Source: Pseudovirgaria hyperparasitica (lineage: Eukaryota; Ascomycota; Dothideomycetes; Acrospermales; Acrospermaceae). From it: a DNA stretch of 64,000 nt. The notes under the pieces are model-generated. The model saw nothing but the letters and a program-made list of their open reading frames with translations. It made no database searches and had not been told where the DNA came from. Where the stretch lies: positions 1,510,170 through 1,574,169 of the forward strand of contig NW_022985555.1 in NCBI RefSeq assembly GCF_010093815.1. Reading direction: 5' to 3'. Below are positions 13,001 to 23,604 of this stretch, in pieces; position 1 is the stretch's first letter; every line of letters begins with the position of its first letter. A program made the translations under genes and the position numbers.

Positions 13001-13851
13001 GACATGTTGTTAGCATGTTAATAAGTTGTGATTGGACTGTCCTTACTGTTAGCTGACGTGGCATACACAAAACACAGTTTTGACATCTTTGTGACAAGTC
13101 ATACGGTAGCTCGCTCGACGTCGACATGATTCGTGTTGATGATTAGATGGTTATGATTAATAACATAGTCATCCCTGCGACTGGGTACGAGTGTACGAGT
13201 CCACATAGACGTTTTCGAGCATTCTCAGGTCTGTAACAGTCGAAGAGTTCCCTAAGTCTGAGGACTCAGTAATGGTACGCTCAGACTGTCCGACCATCAA
13301 GTTTCATATTAGCGAGGCAGAAAGTTTATTGCGACTTGGGGTAAGACTAGCGTCCAAGTACATGCAGCGATGAAAACCAATGAAAGTTGTTGAAGCTATC
13401 AACTGGAAAGACTTCATGGTCGTAATGGATAACTTTGTTAAACACGTACCAAAAGAGGCTAGACCAGATTTCAAGAGGTGCCTCATTTCGCAGTGCACTT
13501 TTCTTCGTGTGGCAGCAAGTCTATGACTTCTACCTCCTCCTCTAGGCTATTCTAATCTTAAGCAGAAGAAAGCTCAATTCGTCTATCATTTGTACTCTGC
13601 GACCTGATTCACTCGCATATCAGGCGCTAGTCACCCGCGTGTTCATTGAGCCATAATGATTCATCTAAGCGCTATGCAGAAATTGGGCATTGAGAGGACA
13701 TCTGCTCAAATAGACATATCAATACACTGAGGCTAAGTAGTTTTTAAGAGCTCTTGTCATCTCTAAGCTTGCAAGGCCATACCTCTACCCAATTTAAGGA
13801 TTTTTGCAACAAACTCGGGTCCGTGGCTTCGAACAACAGATCATCTGTATT
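10009..13851. other. 3.8-kb stretch without a supported gene
   Basis: Contains simple repeats: TG runs near 10775 and 11397, CCATCCAGCCAG words near 10628-10650, and TGCAC/TGCGA pentamer runs at about 12183-12220. The longest frame (205 codons, minus, 11261-11878) is rich in His, Ser, Pro and Thr because it reads through such repeats and has no family match. I see no tRNA. Confidence 0.5.
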
Positions 13852-14964
13852 ATGGATGTATATACTACGGATCCATCAACGATGCTCACGGCTGCTGCAG
13901 CCCTGAAGCTGGTGACGGCATTCTTCGAGAAGGAGTGGCCTCAGACGATCGAAGAGGAAATTGATTTGCGGAGGGTGACTGGAGGATTTTGCCATCGTTT
14001 ACATCTTATAACTCGCAACAATGAAGCCCGACAAGAGCCGAAGTCGATACTGATTCGTCACTTTGGCTTGGAAGGCAATGAGAATGAACCTCTTGAGAGC
14101 TCTACCACCTTGTCGGCTGCGGAACAAACCGTCATTTATCACGAGATGGGCCGCAGAGGTTGGGGACCAAAGGTGTACGGCGTCTTTCGCGGTGGAAGAC
14201 TAGAGGAGTACATCGACGCACACGTTCTTACCGCCGCAGAATCGATGCAACTTGACATCAGGCATGACATAGCTCGCAGTTTCGCCCGGCTGCATTCTTT
14301 GGAACTTCCATTTCGTAAAGACTCCTTCACACGAGTTATCTGCGAGTTCAAAGGTGTAGCGAATAAGAAGGCAGAGGCAGTGCAGAAGCTTCTTGGACTG
14401 AGATCATCAAAAGCCACTCAACTTGCTACATTCATCCGTAACATGGACTGGAGCAGAGAGCTTGACTGGCTATCAGAGCTCTTCGAAAGATACAAGTGCA
14501 AGCGGTCCATCGCAATCATAGACGTAAACTTCTCGAACGTGTTGGTGAAGAATTACAAGAGCGAGAACCAGATTCTTCTAATTGACTACGAAACAGCAGC
14601 GTACAGCTATAGAGGAATCGATATTGGCGGCCATTTCTCTGAACGAATGTACTGCTGGAGCCACCCCGACAACGTTTTATCTGGACATCCTGCGCCAAAT
14701 CTAGAGGAACAGACCGCCTTTTGCGAGTCTTATATGCAAGAGATGCAGGTCTTGGGCCAGGAAACAACAAACGATACAGTTTCTCATCTGATTCTAGAAT
14801 CAGAAATTGGTCGTATGTACCAAATGGTGTTCTCATTTCTGATGTGTATAAGGTTCGAAGGGTTTGAGAGCAGCTCCCCACTCGTAGTTGGGCTTGTCAA
14901 CATGGCTGAGATCTACTGTCAGCTGAAACATGACTTTGCATCGCGCCATGAAACACCTTGTTGA
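13852..14964 (+). CDS. Choline/ethanolamine kinase-like protein, altered catalytic loop
   Basis: Single exon, 370 aa from the first ATG in frame. The frame is open upstream without another ATG. Choline and ethanolamine kinases phosphorylate the head group in the first step of the Kennedy pathway. Supporting motifs in order: an N-lobe glycine motif (RRVTGGFCHRLHLI), a hydrophobic segment ending EEYIDAHVL with the usual Glu-Glu hinge, and the catalytic loop around IIDVNFSNVLV with Asp224 and Asn229. The choline-kinase signature LLIDYETAAYSYRGIDIGGHFSE follows, with metal-binding Asp245. The catalytic loop normally reads H-x-D-x4-N; here the His position is Ile222. The protein is shorter than typical fungal enzymes (usually more than 400 aa). 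It may be active on another small substrate or may be a pseudokinase. It has no metabolic neighbour. Confidence 0.8.
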   Translation: MDVYTTDPSTMLTAAAALKLVTAFFEKEWPQTIEEEIDLRRVTGGFCHRLHLITRNNEARQEPKSILIRHFGLEGNENEPLESSTTLSAAEQTVIYHEMGRRGWGPKVYGVFRGGRLEEYIDAHVLTAAESMQLDIRHDIARSFARLHSLELPFRKDSFTRVICEFKGVANKKAEAVQKLLGLRSSKATQLATFIRNMDWSRELDWLSELFERYKCKRSIAIIDVNFSNVLVKNYKSENQILLIDYETAAYSYRGIDIGGHFSERMYCWSHPDNVLSGHPAPNLEEQTAFCESYMQEMQVLGQETTNDTVSHLILESEIGRMYQMVFSFLMCIRFEGFESSSPLVVGLVNMAEIYCQLKHDFASRHETPC

Positions 14965-15744
14965 AGGCGAGGCGAGAACGGATATTGACGTCGTTATGTC
15001 CTTTGTCACACCGGCGAGTCAGACGGATCCAAGACTGGTTAAGGCTCTCGAAAGTAGGAAAGGCTTAGTCGAAAGCATACCACATCCCTTGATCCACTGA
15101 TCACTTTAGATTAGGAAGCTCCTAGTCTGCTATAGACTATGATGTCGCTCCTTGGTTCGCTTTTTGAAACTGCGACACGTCCGAAAGCCTGAACGAGCCC
15201 CAGGATCAAGCATCGGAAGATGAATTATAACACAGCAATATGAGCCTCATCATTTCCGCAAGGGAGATGCCAGTGTTGCCTCCTGGCTGCCACGTTTTCT
15301 GCAGAATTGATATCCTAGATCATGTTCCGATTCACCGCTAATTCCGCCAATTCCGCCAGTGACGCTCGCAAGCATCAAGCATCAATCAACCTCGCCGCCG
15401 CCCCCTGCGGTCCGCTTCCTCACCTGTTTCATTGTGAAACATGAAGTAAATGATCCTCATATTGCAGAATCATCCTAGATTACAACCGATAGTTCCCTGA
15501 AACACATGTCGGAACGACTAGGCTGGATTGTACCCCGGTCAACTGACCGCCCTACCGACTCATCAATATGCTACTCAGTGACTGAATATGTAATGTCAAT
15601 CGAGTGTCACGAATTCAAGTAGATCACTTGTGATTAAAATCATTTATTTTGAACTTTGACGGTTTCCTAGGGAAGAGGCATACTTTTGTTATTGATTGAA
15701 AACGGTCATTGTCTTGGCAATGAACAGGGCGTAACACAACAGCC
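14965..15744. other. Intergenic, convergent 3' ends
   Basis: Lies between the stop of the kinase-like gene (plus) and the stop of the RBR ligase (minus). No frame or structured repeat stands out. Confidence 0.6.
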
Positions 15745-17169
15745 CTAAGTTCTGTATCTTCGACAGTCCTCACAAACTCTCACCGAGCAATGTCTGCATT
15801 CCAAGATATAGTTCCAGTGTCTGGTCTCGCAGAATTCACAGCGGAAAGATCGGCGCCCCCCGTTTCCGAAGATACGTTGGAACTTCCCTGGATGGACGCA
15901 TTCATGATTCTCGAGCAGCCGTTCATGGACTTCTCTTACGCGTTGCTGCCGATGATGCACAGGAACATCGGGGTCGCGATCGACAACCTCCTCCGCACGC
16001 TCAAGCATGCGATTGACGTCTGCATTGGTACAATGGCATTTCTTCCACTCCGTCCCGCAAACATAGCAGAACTCCGCTTTGCAACGACATCTGAAATAAT
16101 ATCAGTATACAACGCTGTGATATAGACTCGATTTAAAGTCCTTGACTCACGTCATGTGAAAACATCCCGTACGGAGATCTACGAGACGACCACACTTATA
16201 ACAAGTCTGCCATCCCATTGCGCGTGCCAGACTCTGCGTCTCCAACAGCTCCGTATCCTCTGGACACATTCCTTTCGCGTGTGTTTCATTTTTGCATATC
16301 ACACAAGTCGATTGGCTACAACGCGCACAAATAGCTGTCTTCGTTGCCGCATCTACCGTATCAGGTCGGAGAAATACGGAACACTGTCGATTGCTACAGT
16401 AGACTCTGTTCATGGTCTCGAATTCGACACTTGCTGTTTCAAATGCATTTCTCTCCTCTGGGCTCATGCGCGCAAGGACATCGTCTCGGGGGATATCCTT
16501 TTTGCAGCACCGGGGCGGGAAACGAGTCTCATCCTTTGTAGCCATTAGGAAAAGTGTCTTCGCGCATGACACACAATACCGGTGGCCGCAGCCAGATCCG
16601 ATGATTGATGTAGCATGTACCCTGCGGCTACACACTCCACAGACGTAGGTTTTCTTGAGCCGCTCGAGGGCATCTGCCTGTTTCTCGCGGAACGATATGG
16701 AGGGTCCCGCATTGACTGCATCGTCGTCACTGTCCTCGTAGATTACAGAGGCGGCAGCTACTGACTCGGCAACCGTTGAAATATACTCCTCTAGGCCAGG
16801 TGAGGCAACTTCGGTCTCAGTCGCTTTTTCCAGCTGCGGGTCACGTTCGCAGAGGTTCAACGCGGCGCGTCGGTCCTCAAGCAACTGGATATCTCGCGAG
16901 GTGAGAGTAGAGATCATGGTCCCATCAGTGTGGACGGCGGCACCGATGCTATGCGCCATCTTCTGATCTTCGAGAAATACTTTGTAGTCCACCAGGTCGG
17001 TCTGAAAGCTTTGAAATGCTACTTCAAGATCAGGTGGGCTGCCAATAGGATGTTTGCCCTTGCTCTGCTGAACGAACAAGCCAAGCTCTTCCATCTGCAT
17101 TGACAAGGCGATCATTTCATGATCGATGTCGACTGGGTGGTTAGCTCGATGGACGGCGGTGTCGGCCAT
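15745..17169 (-). CDS. RBR-type (RING-IBR-RING2) E3 ubiquitin ligase
   Basis: Two exons, 17169-16151 and 16090-15745, with a 60-bp intron (GTGAGT to TTTCAG), giving 454 aa. RBR ligases take ubiquitin from an E2 on RING1, form a thioester on a RING2 cysteine and pass it to the substrate. The N-terminal about 170 residues are acidic and helical without a known domain. RING1 starts at Cys177 (CGVCSRRVHATSI, then GCGHRYCVSC). The IBR follows (YCSNRQCSVFL, then ICARCSQSTCVICK). RING2 is split by the intron; splicing restores GCFHMTCRCKAEFCYVCG, with Cys336 at the catalytic position. After RING2 comes another Cys/His-rich segment (FRCEFCETRHWNYILECRHC, then CEDC) close to the C-terminus, probably an extra zinc module. 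The gene is divergent from het-C. Confidence 0.93.
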
Positions 17170-18089
17170 GACGAGGATAATTTGTAGGAATATCGGCTCT
17201 CGCTATTCGTACGACGGAGAAAAGAAAGAGGAGTAGCAATTGTCGCGAGGATGTGACGTGCAATTCAGTACGTTGAAGTCACGGCTAAGAACGACACGAC
17301 GGAGCTCCAAAGGAGACGGGCAGAGGGCCGTATAAGTATGAGGTCTTCATCCAGCAGGTATTTAGGCTTATTACATTGGATGTAACACGCAAACATGCAT
17401 CTATACGGAAAGAGGTGGAAATAGTAACAGGGTTTGCTGCCGTGATGATAATGCTGACGTCGTATCTACCTGAGGATCGAGGTGCGAAAGAGATATGGGC
17501 ACTGACTGTACCTCAGGACACAATAGACAAGGGCCCTTTCATGGTTTTCCCAAGCCTATGTCGTCATTGTGATCTATGGACTTGACGGTATAAAGTAGAT
17601 ATGCGGTGTCACGCTGTATTTACATCCTTGACGCTCGGGATGCTGGGACATGTTGTGTGCTCCCTGTTCTGCGGCTTGCCATCCGTTGTTTGGCAATCTA
17701 CAATGGGCACTCGTATGACGTACTCAACCCGCGCAGGACAATGTAGTCTTACTCCATGTCTAAGGATACGCTGAGCAAAAAGTTGGCGAGGGCCAGACCA
17801 CATCAATTCATTTTGGGCAGCGCAATTGGAAGACATCAACCACAGTAGTTCGCGCACAGACCATATCGCGGTGCTGGCCAGGCCCCTGAATCTGATCGGA
17901 AGCCCCGCGCTTAGGTTTGGAATGCCCCGCCAAACTTCAGGAGCTGAAAACAGTTTCCATTTCTCAAGCTTCACTCCTCTCTCTCCCTGAACCCTTCTCA
18001 TATTACCTATATTTCTTTCTACACCTAAGACTATATCTTGTTCTTGACGTTCTACAATAGAATCTTGCGCCCAAGCGCATACTACTGCC
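17170..18089. promoter_or_regulatory. Divergent intergenic region between RBR ligase and het-C
   Basis: 920 bp separating the two start codons. The part nearest het-C is pyrimidine-rich (about 17955-18035), consistent with its 5' leader. Open frames here are short or overlap het-C and show no family motif. Confidence 0.55.
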
Positions 18090-21000
18090 ATGCCTACACT
18101 ACGCGTTGAGCCCTCGCTGCTCTTAGCTGCGCTGGTGCTGCTCGTGTTCTGGGCGCGGCCCGCCCATGCCTTTGGTGCTGGGAATATCGCCTCTATGGCC
18201 AAGATTGAGGGACAGAACTGGCGTCATGGAGATATCGAAGACACTCTCCTGACCCTACTCATGAGTCGCGCCACGAACAAGAAGTTCAGCAAGATGGACG
18301 TCAAAAGAGTCTACTTCGGGAACTGGCTAAGAGATTACTCACAGGCTGTCGATGTACGACCATTGTATCACATGCCCAGTGGGACCGATTGCTGATTGGA
18401 CACAGGTTGGCACGCTCAAGATGGTCAGCGGCGAAGCTATTCGTATCCTGCTCTGGATTCTGGGCTTCATGAGCTTCGGCTATGGAACGAAGGAGTTCGA
18501 AGTCACCACGGAAAGACTTGGCTGCTACAGGTGTGATTCTAATGAGACCTCTCTATACCCAAACTGACATAATTTCAAAAGACCAGAGGAACACATCGAT
18601 AACCCCAAAGACTACGCCGACAACATTGATGCCCGACAATATGATCGAAGACTTCGTGGACCTGTCGATGAGAGACGTGAGCTCAGCATTGACGAGCGCA
18701 CTGGTCTGAAAAATTACATTGCGTCTGAGGATATTGGCATTACAACTTCTGCTGGTATGGTCCGTGACCTTTTCAGACGGTGTGTCGACCTTGGCCGCCG
18801 GTACAACCGTAGCAAGAATAAGGCCGAATTCTACGAGGCTCTACGCTTGTTGGGAACTGGGCTCCATTGTTTGGAGGGTGAGCATAGCGAGCTTGAATTT
18901 CATGGGGTCAGTAATTGACCAACTATCAGATTACTCGGCCCATTCAAATTACACCGAATTGGCTCTAATTGAGCTGGGTGAGCGCGACATCTTCCCTCAC
19001 GTCGGTCGCCGGACACAGGTGCAGATTCGTGGCGCACGCAATCAGGTCTATCCAATTGTGACCGGGACATTCGGTGGCGTTGACTTCCTTCACTCCGTCA
19101 TGGGTGAGCTTTCGGACAAGGCCACTCAGTCGGAGATTCAGGAGCTTGAGGGGACCATTGCGCAATCACAGAATCAGCAAGCCAACAACAGTCTCTTGAA
19201 AGATCTGCTTGACAAGCTCCCGGGAGGCATCTTTGGTGGAAGCGACGAGAAGGGCAAGGCCGATGAACTCCAGGCCAATGCCCAGGCAGCCCAGATGCAA
19301 AACATGAACATCTCTCCTCGTCAGCCAGAAGCGTGGGCGAACCAAATGCAAGAGATGCAACGCCAAATATACCCAATCATTGAATATCACGACGAGGTTA
19401 TGCAGGGCATCAGTGAGACCATTGACAAGATTCCTGTTCTCCCGGAACTGGTTGAACAGATCCAGGAGCAAGTCAATGTCTTTGTCTTTTCACTCCTTGC
19501 CCCATTCGTGCTTCCAGTCATCCGCCAAGTCAAGAATGAGCTCGCCACTGGGTCATCGGAGATCATCCAGAGCTCCCGGGAAAAGCAGCTGATCGTCTTC
19601 CGTGATGACAATTGCACCGATCCAACGCATTCCATGCTATCAAAAGACCACTTTAGTAATGTCTTGAACGAACCTGCTGGCAAGATTGCGTCACAAGTCC
19701 TTAAATGGGCAGTTCCTCAGCTCGTGGAATGCTGGGACGATGAGGGAATCGATGCTGACCGCACCATCCACCGCATCATTAACGGTGTATTCCACCATCC
19801 TGCTATGCGTGACTACGGCGACGACGGTGCCAGGGATGGTCGCCAGCTCATGTTTGGCGTTGTCCAGAAATGGTGGGGTGAGATGAGCCGACGCGAACAG
19901 GACGATCTCCGCGATAAACTTAGCCGTAGTGGTGTCGAGAATGGCCGCAACCACAAAGAAGGTGTCCATGACAAGGGTCACGGATGCGGAAAGCCTCTTG
20001 GTATGCCTAACGTCGGGACTGCCAACAGCTCTGGAGCTATTGGAGGCGTTCTTGGTGCTCTTGCAGGCGCTGGTGGTTCCTCATCGTCGGGTGGTAAAGG
20101 CGGAGACAAATATACCAAACAAGTTGGCAACCTTGCATCCGAGGCTGTCGGCGGTGGTGCGCTTGGCGGACTCGTTGGGGGTCTTGTCAGTGGTGTAGGA
20201 GCCGACCTTCTTGGTGGCGCGTTCGGAGAGCAGGAGAAGAAGAAGTCCAAAAAAGAGAAATACAACGATGATGGATCTTACACGGAGACATATCAAGAAA
20301 AAGGACATAAGAAATCTGGATCCCGCGGCCGTGAAGAAGAGCGATTTGGTCAAGCCCAGTACAGCCAAACGACCTATCCTGGTGGCGGACGTCGCGAAGA
20401 GTTCTCTCGCTTCGAACAGGATGGTCGAGGTGGCGAGCCGTACGGAGTACAGCAACGCGTCGAGACCACCGGTCATGGACGGGCCGGCTATGAACAGACT
20501 GAACAGACACGTTATGATCGACCGGGAGGCCAATGGGAGTCGCGCGAGTCACGTGAAGGCTATGACAGCCGTGGCGACTATTACCAGACTGAGACCAAGT
20601 AAGTGCACCCCAGATCGGTGTGTTACCTATTGCTAACAGCAGAAGATCCTCCGGCAAGAAGTCGAAGAAGCAGGACTCTGAGGATGAAGATTCCGAAGAC
20701 AACGGTGAGGACGACTGGAAGAAGCGTGAGAAGAAAGAGCGTAAGAAGCGTGAAAAAGAAGAGAAGAAGCGCCGCGAGCAAGGATATGGCGGTGGCCGCG
20801 ACAATGATTCCGATGAGGAGAAGAAGTACAAGAAGAAGAGCAGTGGCGAGCACAAACGCCGCTCTGGCGAAGGTGGCCACCAGCAGTCTTACGGCCAAGA
20901 GCGGAGCTATGGCCAAGAACAGTCATACGGTCGTCAAGAACAGTCTTATGGCCGTCAAGAGCAGTCATCATACGGTGGTGGTCGTGAGCAGGAATCTTCC

Positions 21001-21330
21001 TATGGAGGAGGTGGTGGCTATGGTCGCCAGGAGCAGTCTTACGGCGGCGGAGACTCAGGCGGATACTCGCGACCTGCTGAAGGATACGGCGGAGACTCAG
21101 GGGGATACGACGGCCGTCAGCAAGGCTATGGAGGAGATTCAGGTGGTCGCCAGCAAGGCTACGGGGGAGATTCAGGTGGCCGCCAGGAGAGCTACGGTGG
21201 TGACTCGGGCTACGAACGCCGTGAAGAAGGCGGTTACGGTGGTGACAGTGGCGGCTATGGCGGTGACTCAGGGGGATATGGCGAGCGTCGTGGCGGATAT
21301 GGATCTCGTGGATATGGCGGGTCGGACTAA
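18090..21330 (+). CDS. het-C: Het-C heterokaryon incompatibility protein homologue
   Basis: Five exons: 18090-18353, 18406-18530, 18582-18877, 18930-20598 and 20643-21330, with introns of 41-52 bp and all phases consistent, giving about 1013 aa. In Neurospora, allelic differences in het-c trigger death of fused cells. A signal peptide (residues 1-27, ending ARPAHA) precedes the conserved start [20 protein letters not shown]. Splicing restores [26 protein letters not shown] and [17 protein letters not shown]. The region [16 protein letters not shown] to [10 protein letters not shown] corresponds, as I recall, to the polymorphic specificity segment. Next comes a Gly/Ala-rich hydrophobic stretch ([29 protein letters not shown]). 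The tail has a Lys/Arg/Glu block followed by repeats of SYGxxQEQ and GYGGDSGG. The last intron has a tandem acceptor (CAGCAG at 20637-20642), so the fifth exon may start at 20640. Confidence 0.92.
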
Positions 21331-21878
21331 ACCAATACCCCTGGAGGGTTAGTGCTTGGTAGCAATTCAGTTGAGATCACGGTGGGCGAGCGCAGTATTA
21401 GAAGATGAAAATACCCATGTAGTTGTATAAGCGCAAGCTGAATGCGAAAGGTCCGATAGTCTGAGTTTGGCCGTTATCTAAAACGTATTATTATATATGA
21501 AGCCCTTTTTGTTCGCCTAAGCAACAGGCAACCGTTAGCATTGTCTCATGTCTTAAATGCTTTCTCGCACATATTACAGCTCTTAACAACTATCACCACT
21601 TCTCCCTCATGTGCACCTGTAGTGATAGTACCGCTGATAAAGGATTGCATTGCTAAGGTTCCTTGGTGTTTTGAACGTCGCGTCATTGAGATTGACCGCG
21701 ATTTCTTGGCGGTGTCATGAGAAGTCGTTGATTGGTCTGTCGGATGCGCTTGTCCTTACAGCACCAAAAAAATCGGCAGCTCAACAACGACTTCTGCGCT
21801 TCATCACCACGTTATAAAGCACCGCCTTCACAATGAACAATCACAAGGACAACCACATACATCTACCTGCCCCCCAGC
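21331..21878 (+). promoter_or_regulatory. het-C 3' flank and ACR3 promoter with TATA box
   Basis: TATAAA at 21813-21818 lies 66 bp before the ACR3 start codon, matching a short leader. An out-of-frame ATG at 21833 opens a 27-codon frame overlapping the ACR3 start. It is only 20 bp from the TATA box and may lie upstream of the transcription start. Confidence 0.55.
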
Positions 21879-23124
21879 ATGGACACAGTCGAACGAGCGG
21901 CCATCCGGCAAGATGAGCAGAAACACATACCCGCAGACTCGAACGATGATCTCGACGTCGAGAAAGCTACCAAACTACGTATGCTTCAATATCATCATCC
22001 TCACCACCCTTCAAGCACCATACTAATCCTTCTCTCCAGCACATAACCCACCATGCGCAAACACCCCCTCCGCAGCCGACCTCCCCCCTCTCCGCGGCCT
22101 CTCCTTCCTCGACCGCTTCCTCGTCCTCTGGATCATCCTCGCCCTCGCAATCGGCATCATCCTCGGCAACCTCGTCCCCAGCACCGGACCCGCCCTCCAA
22201 CGCGGCCAGTTCGTCGGCGTCAGCATCCCCATCGCCATCGGCCTCCTCGTCATGATGTACCCAATCCTCTGCAAAGTCCGCTTCGAATCCCTCCACCTCC
22301 TGCTCCGCACCCGCACCCTCTGGCTCCATCTCGCCCTCTCATTCCTCCTAAACTGGATCATCGCCCCCTTGTTCATGGTCGCTCTGGCATGGGCCTTCCT
22401 GCCCGACCGCCAGGACCTGCGCGAGGGCCTCATCTACGTCGGCATCGCGCGCTGCATCGCCATGGTGCTCATCTGGACCGACCTCGCCGGCGGCGACGCA
22501 GACTACTGCGCCGTCCTCGTCGCCGCAAACAGCATCCTCCAGATCGTCCTCTTCGCCCCCTTTGCCGTCTTCTACATCCGCGTCGTCTCCCACTCGCGCT
22601 CCGCCGTCACAGTCAGCTACGACCGCGTCGCTACCAGCGTCGCCGTCTTCCTCGGCATCCCCCTTGCCGCCGCCGTCCTCACCCGTTTCGTCCTCCTCCG
22701 TATTCTCGGCAGCGAGGCCGCGTACCAGCGCCGCTTCATCCGCTATATTGCGCCCTTTAGCTTGCTCGGCTTGCTATACACCATTGCCGTGCTCTTCGCG
22801 TCGCAGGGCGCGCATGTCGTCGGGCAAATCACGTCCGTGCTGCGCGTCTGTGCGCCCTTGGTCGTCTATTTCCTCGTTATTTTCGGTGTGACGGTGGGGC
22901 TGTGCTGGAAGCTCGGGTTTGGGTATCGCGTGAGTTGTACGCAGAGCTTTACGGCGGCGAGTAATAATTTTGAACTTGCCATTGCCGTTGTGGTTGCGGT
23001 ATATGGGGCGGGGAGTGGGCAGGCGTTGGCTGCGACGGTGGGGCCGTTGATCGAGGTTCCGGTGCTGGTTGCGCTGGTTTATGTGGTGAGGTGGGTGAGG
23101 GGGAGGGTCGGGTGGAAGGATTAG
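21879..23124 (+). CDS. ACR3: ACR3-family arsenite efflux permease
   Basis: Two exons, 21879-21978 and 22040-23124, with a 61-bp intron (GTATGC to TCCAG), 394 aa. ACR3 carriers sit in the plasma membrane and expel arsenite (As(III), in some species also antimonite) using the proton gradient. The first about 50 residues are hydrophilic, then about ten membrane segments begin at FLDRFLVLWIILALAIGII. Family landmarks are VMMYPILCKVRFE, GIARCIAMVLIWTDLAGGD (containing the conserved functional cysteine), NSILQIVLFAPFAVFYI, and near the end FTAASNNFELAIAVVVAVYG followed by TVGPLIEVPVLV. The ATG at 21879 has A at -3 and G at +4. The coding sequence is unusually GC- and C-rich at third positions. No arsenate reductase or arsenic methyltransferase lies nearby. 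The convergent neighbour is an MFS carrier. Confidence 0.95.
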
Positions 23125-23604
23125 GATGGCGTGGTTTGGGCTTTTGGGATTGTAGCTTTGTTGTCGTTGTGGTTTCAATGGAATGCATGCTAGAATCGTC
23201 TATCATGGTCTAGGACTTCTGTCAGGCTGATGTTCGCAGGGGATTTGTGTATTCACTACTATCAGCCCCTGCCTGAAACGAAAAGCAGCGCGTGACTCTC
23301 GACTAGGACACATAGATGGATAGATAAGTTTGCGTATATTGAACTAGATGTTTTCTGTCGATCAAGGCCGTTATCAGATTCATTTCCAGCGCTGTACCGC
23401 TCAATCCCTCTCTTGACACATTAGAAACACTGTCTCGCAGTGGGAATACAAAGGTTATTACAGGTAAGGAAAGTACGGTGCGGCACGCTCGCTATACGGT
23501 GCAAATCATTCATACATCCTCTCCATCCAGCCGTCCAGCCATCCATCGCCGACAGGTGCATCCACCCCCTTTCTCTACGGTGCCCTCTCCGCCTTCGATC
23601 ACAT
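23125..23604. other. Convergent intergenic region, ACR3 / MFS transporter
   Basis: 480 bp between two stop codons. Frames inside are short and low in complexity. It presumably holds both polyadenylation regions. Confidence 0.6.

Noticed and set aside
20187-21352. Long frames on both strands over the het-C tail (222 codons minus, 249 codons plus in another frame)
   Set aside because: They are shadows of the repetitive Gly/Lys/Arg-rich het-C coding sequence, and only the het-C frame continues the conserved protein.
21833-21916. 27-codon upstream frame overlapping the ACR3 start
   Set aside because: Its ATG is only 20 bp from the TATA box, so it is probably not in the transcript. I do not claim translational control.
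22053-22760. 235-codon plus-strand frame rich in Pro/Arg/His
   Set aside because: It is an out-of-frame reading of the GC-rich ACR3 gene.
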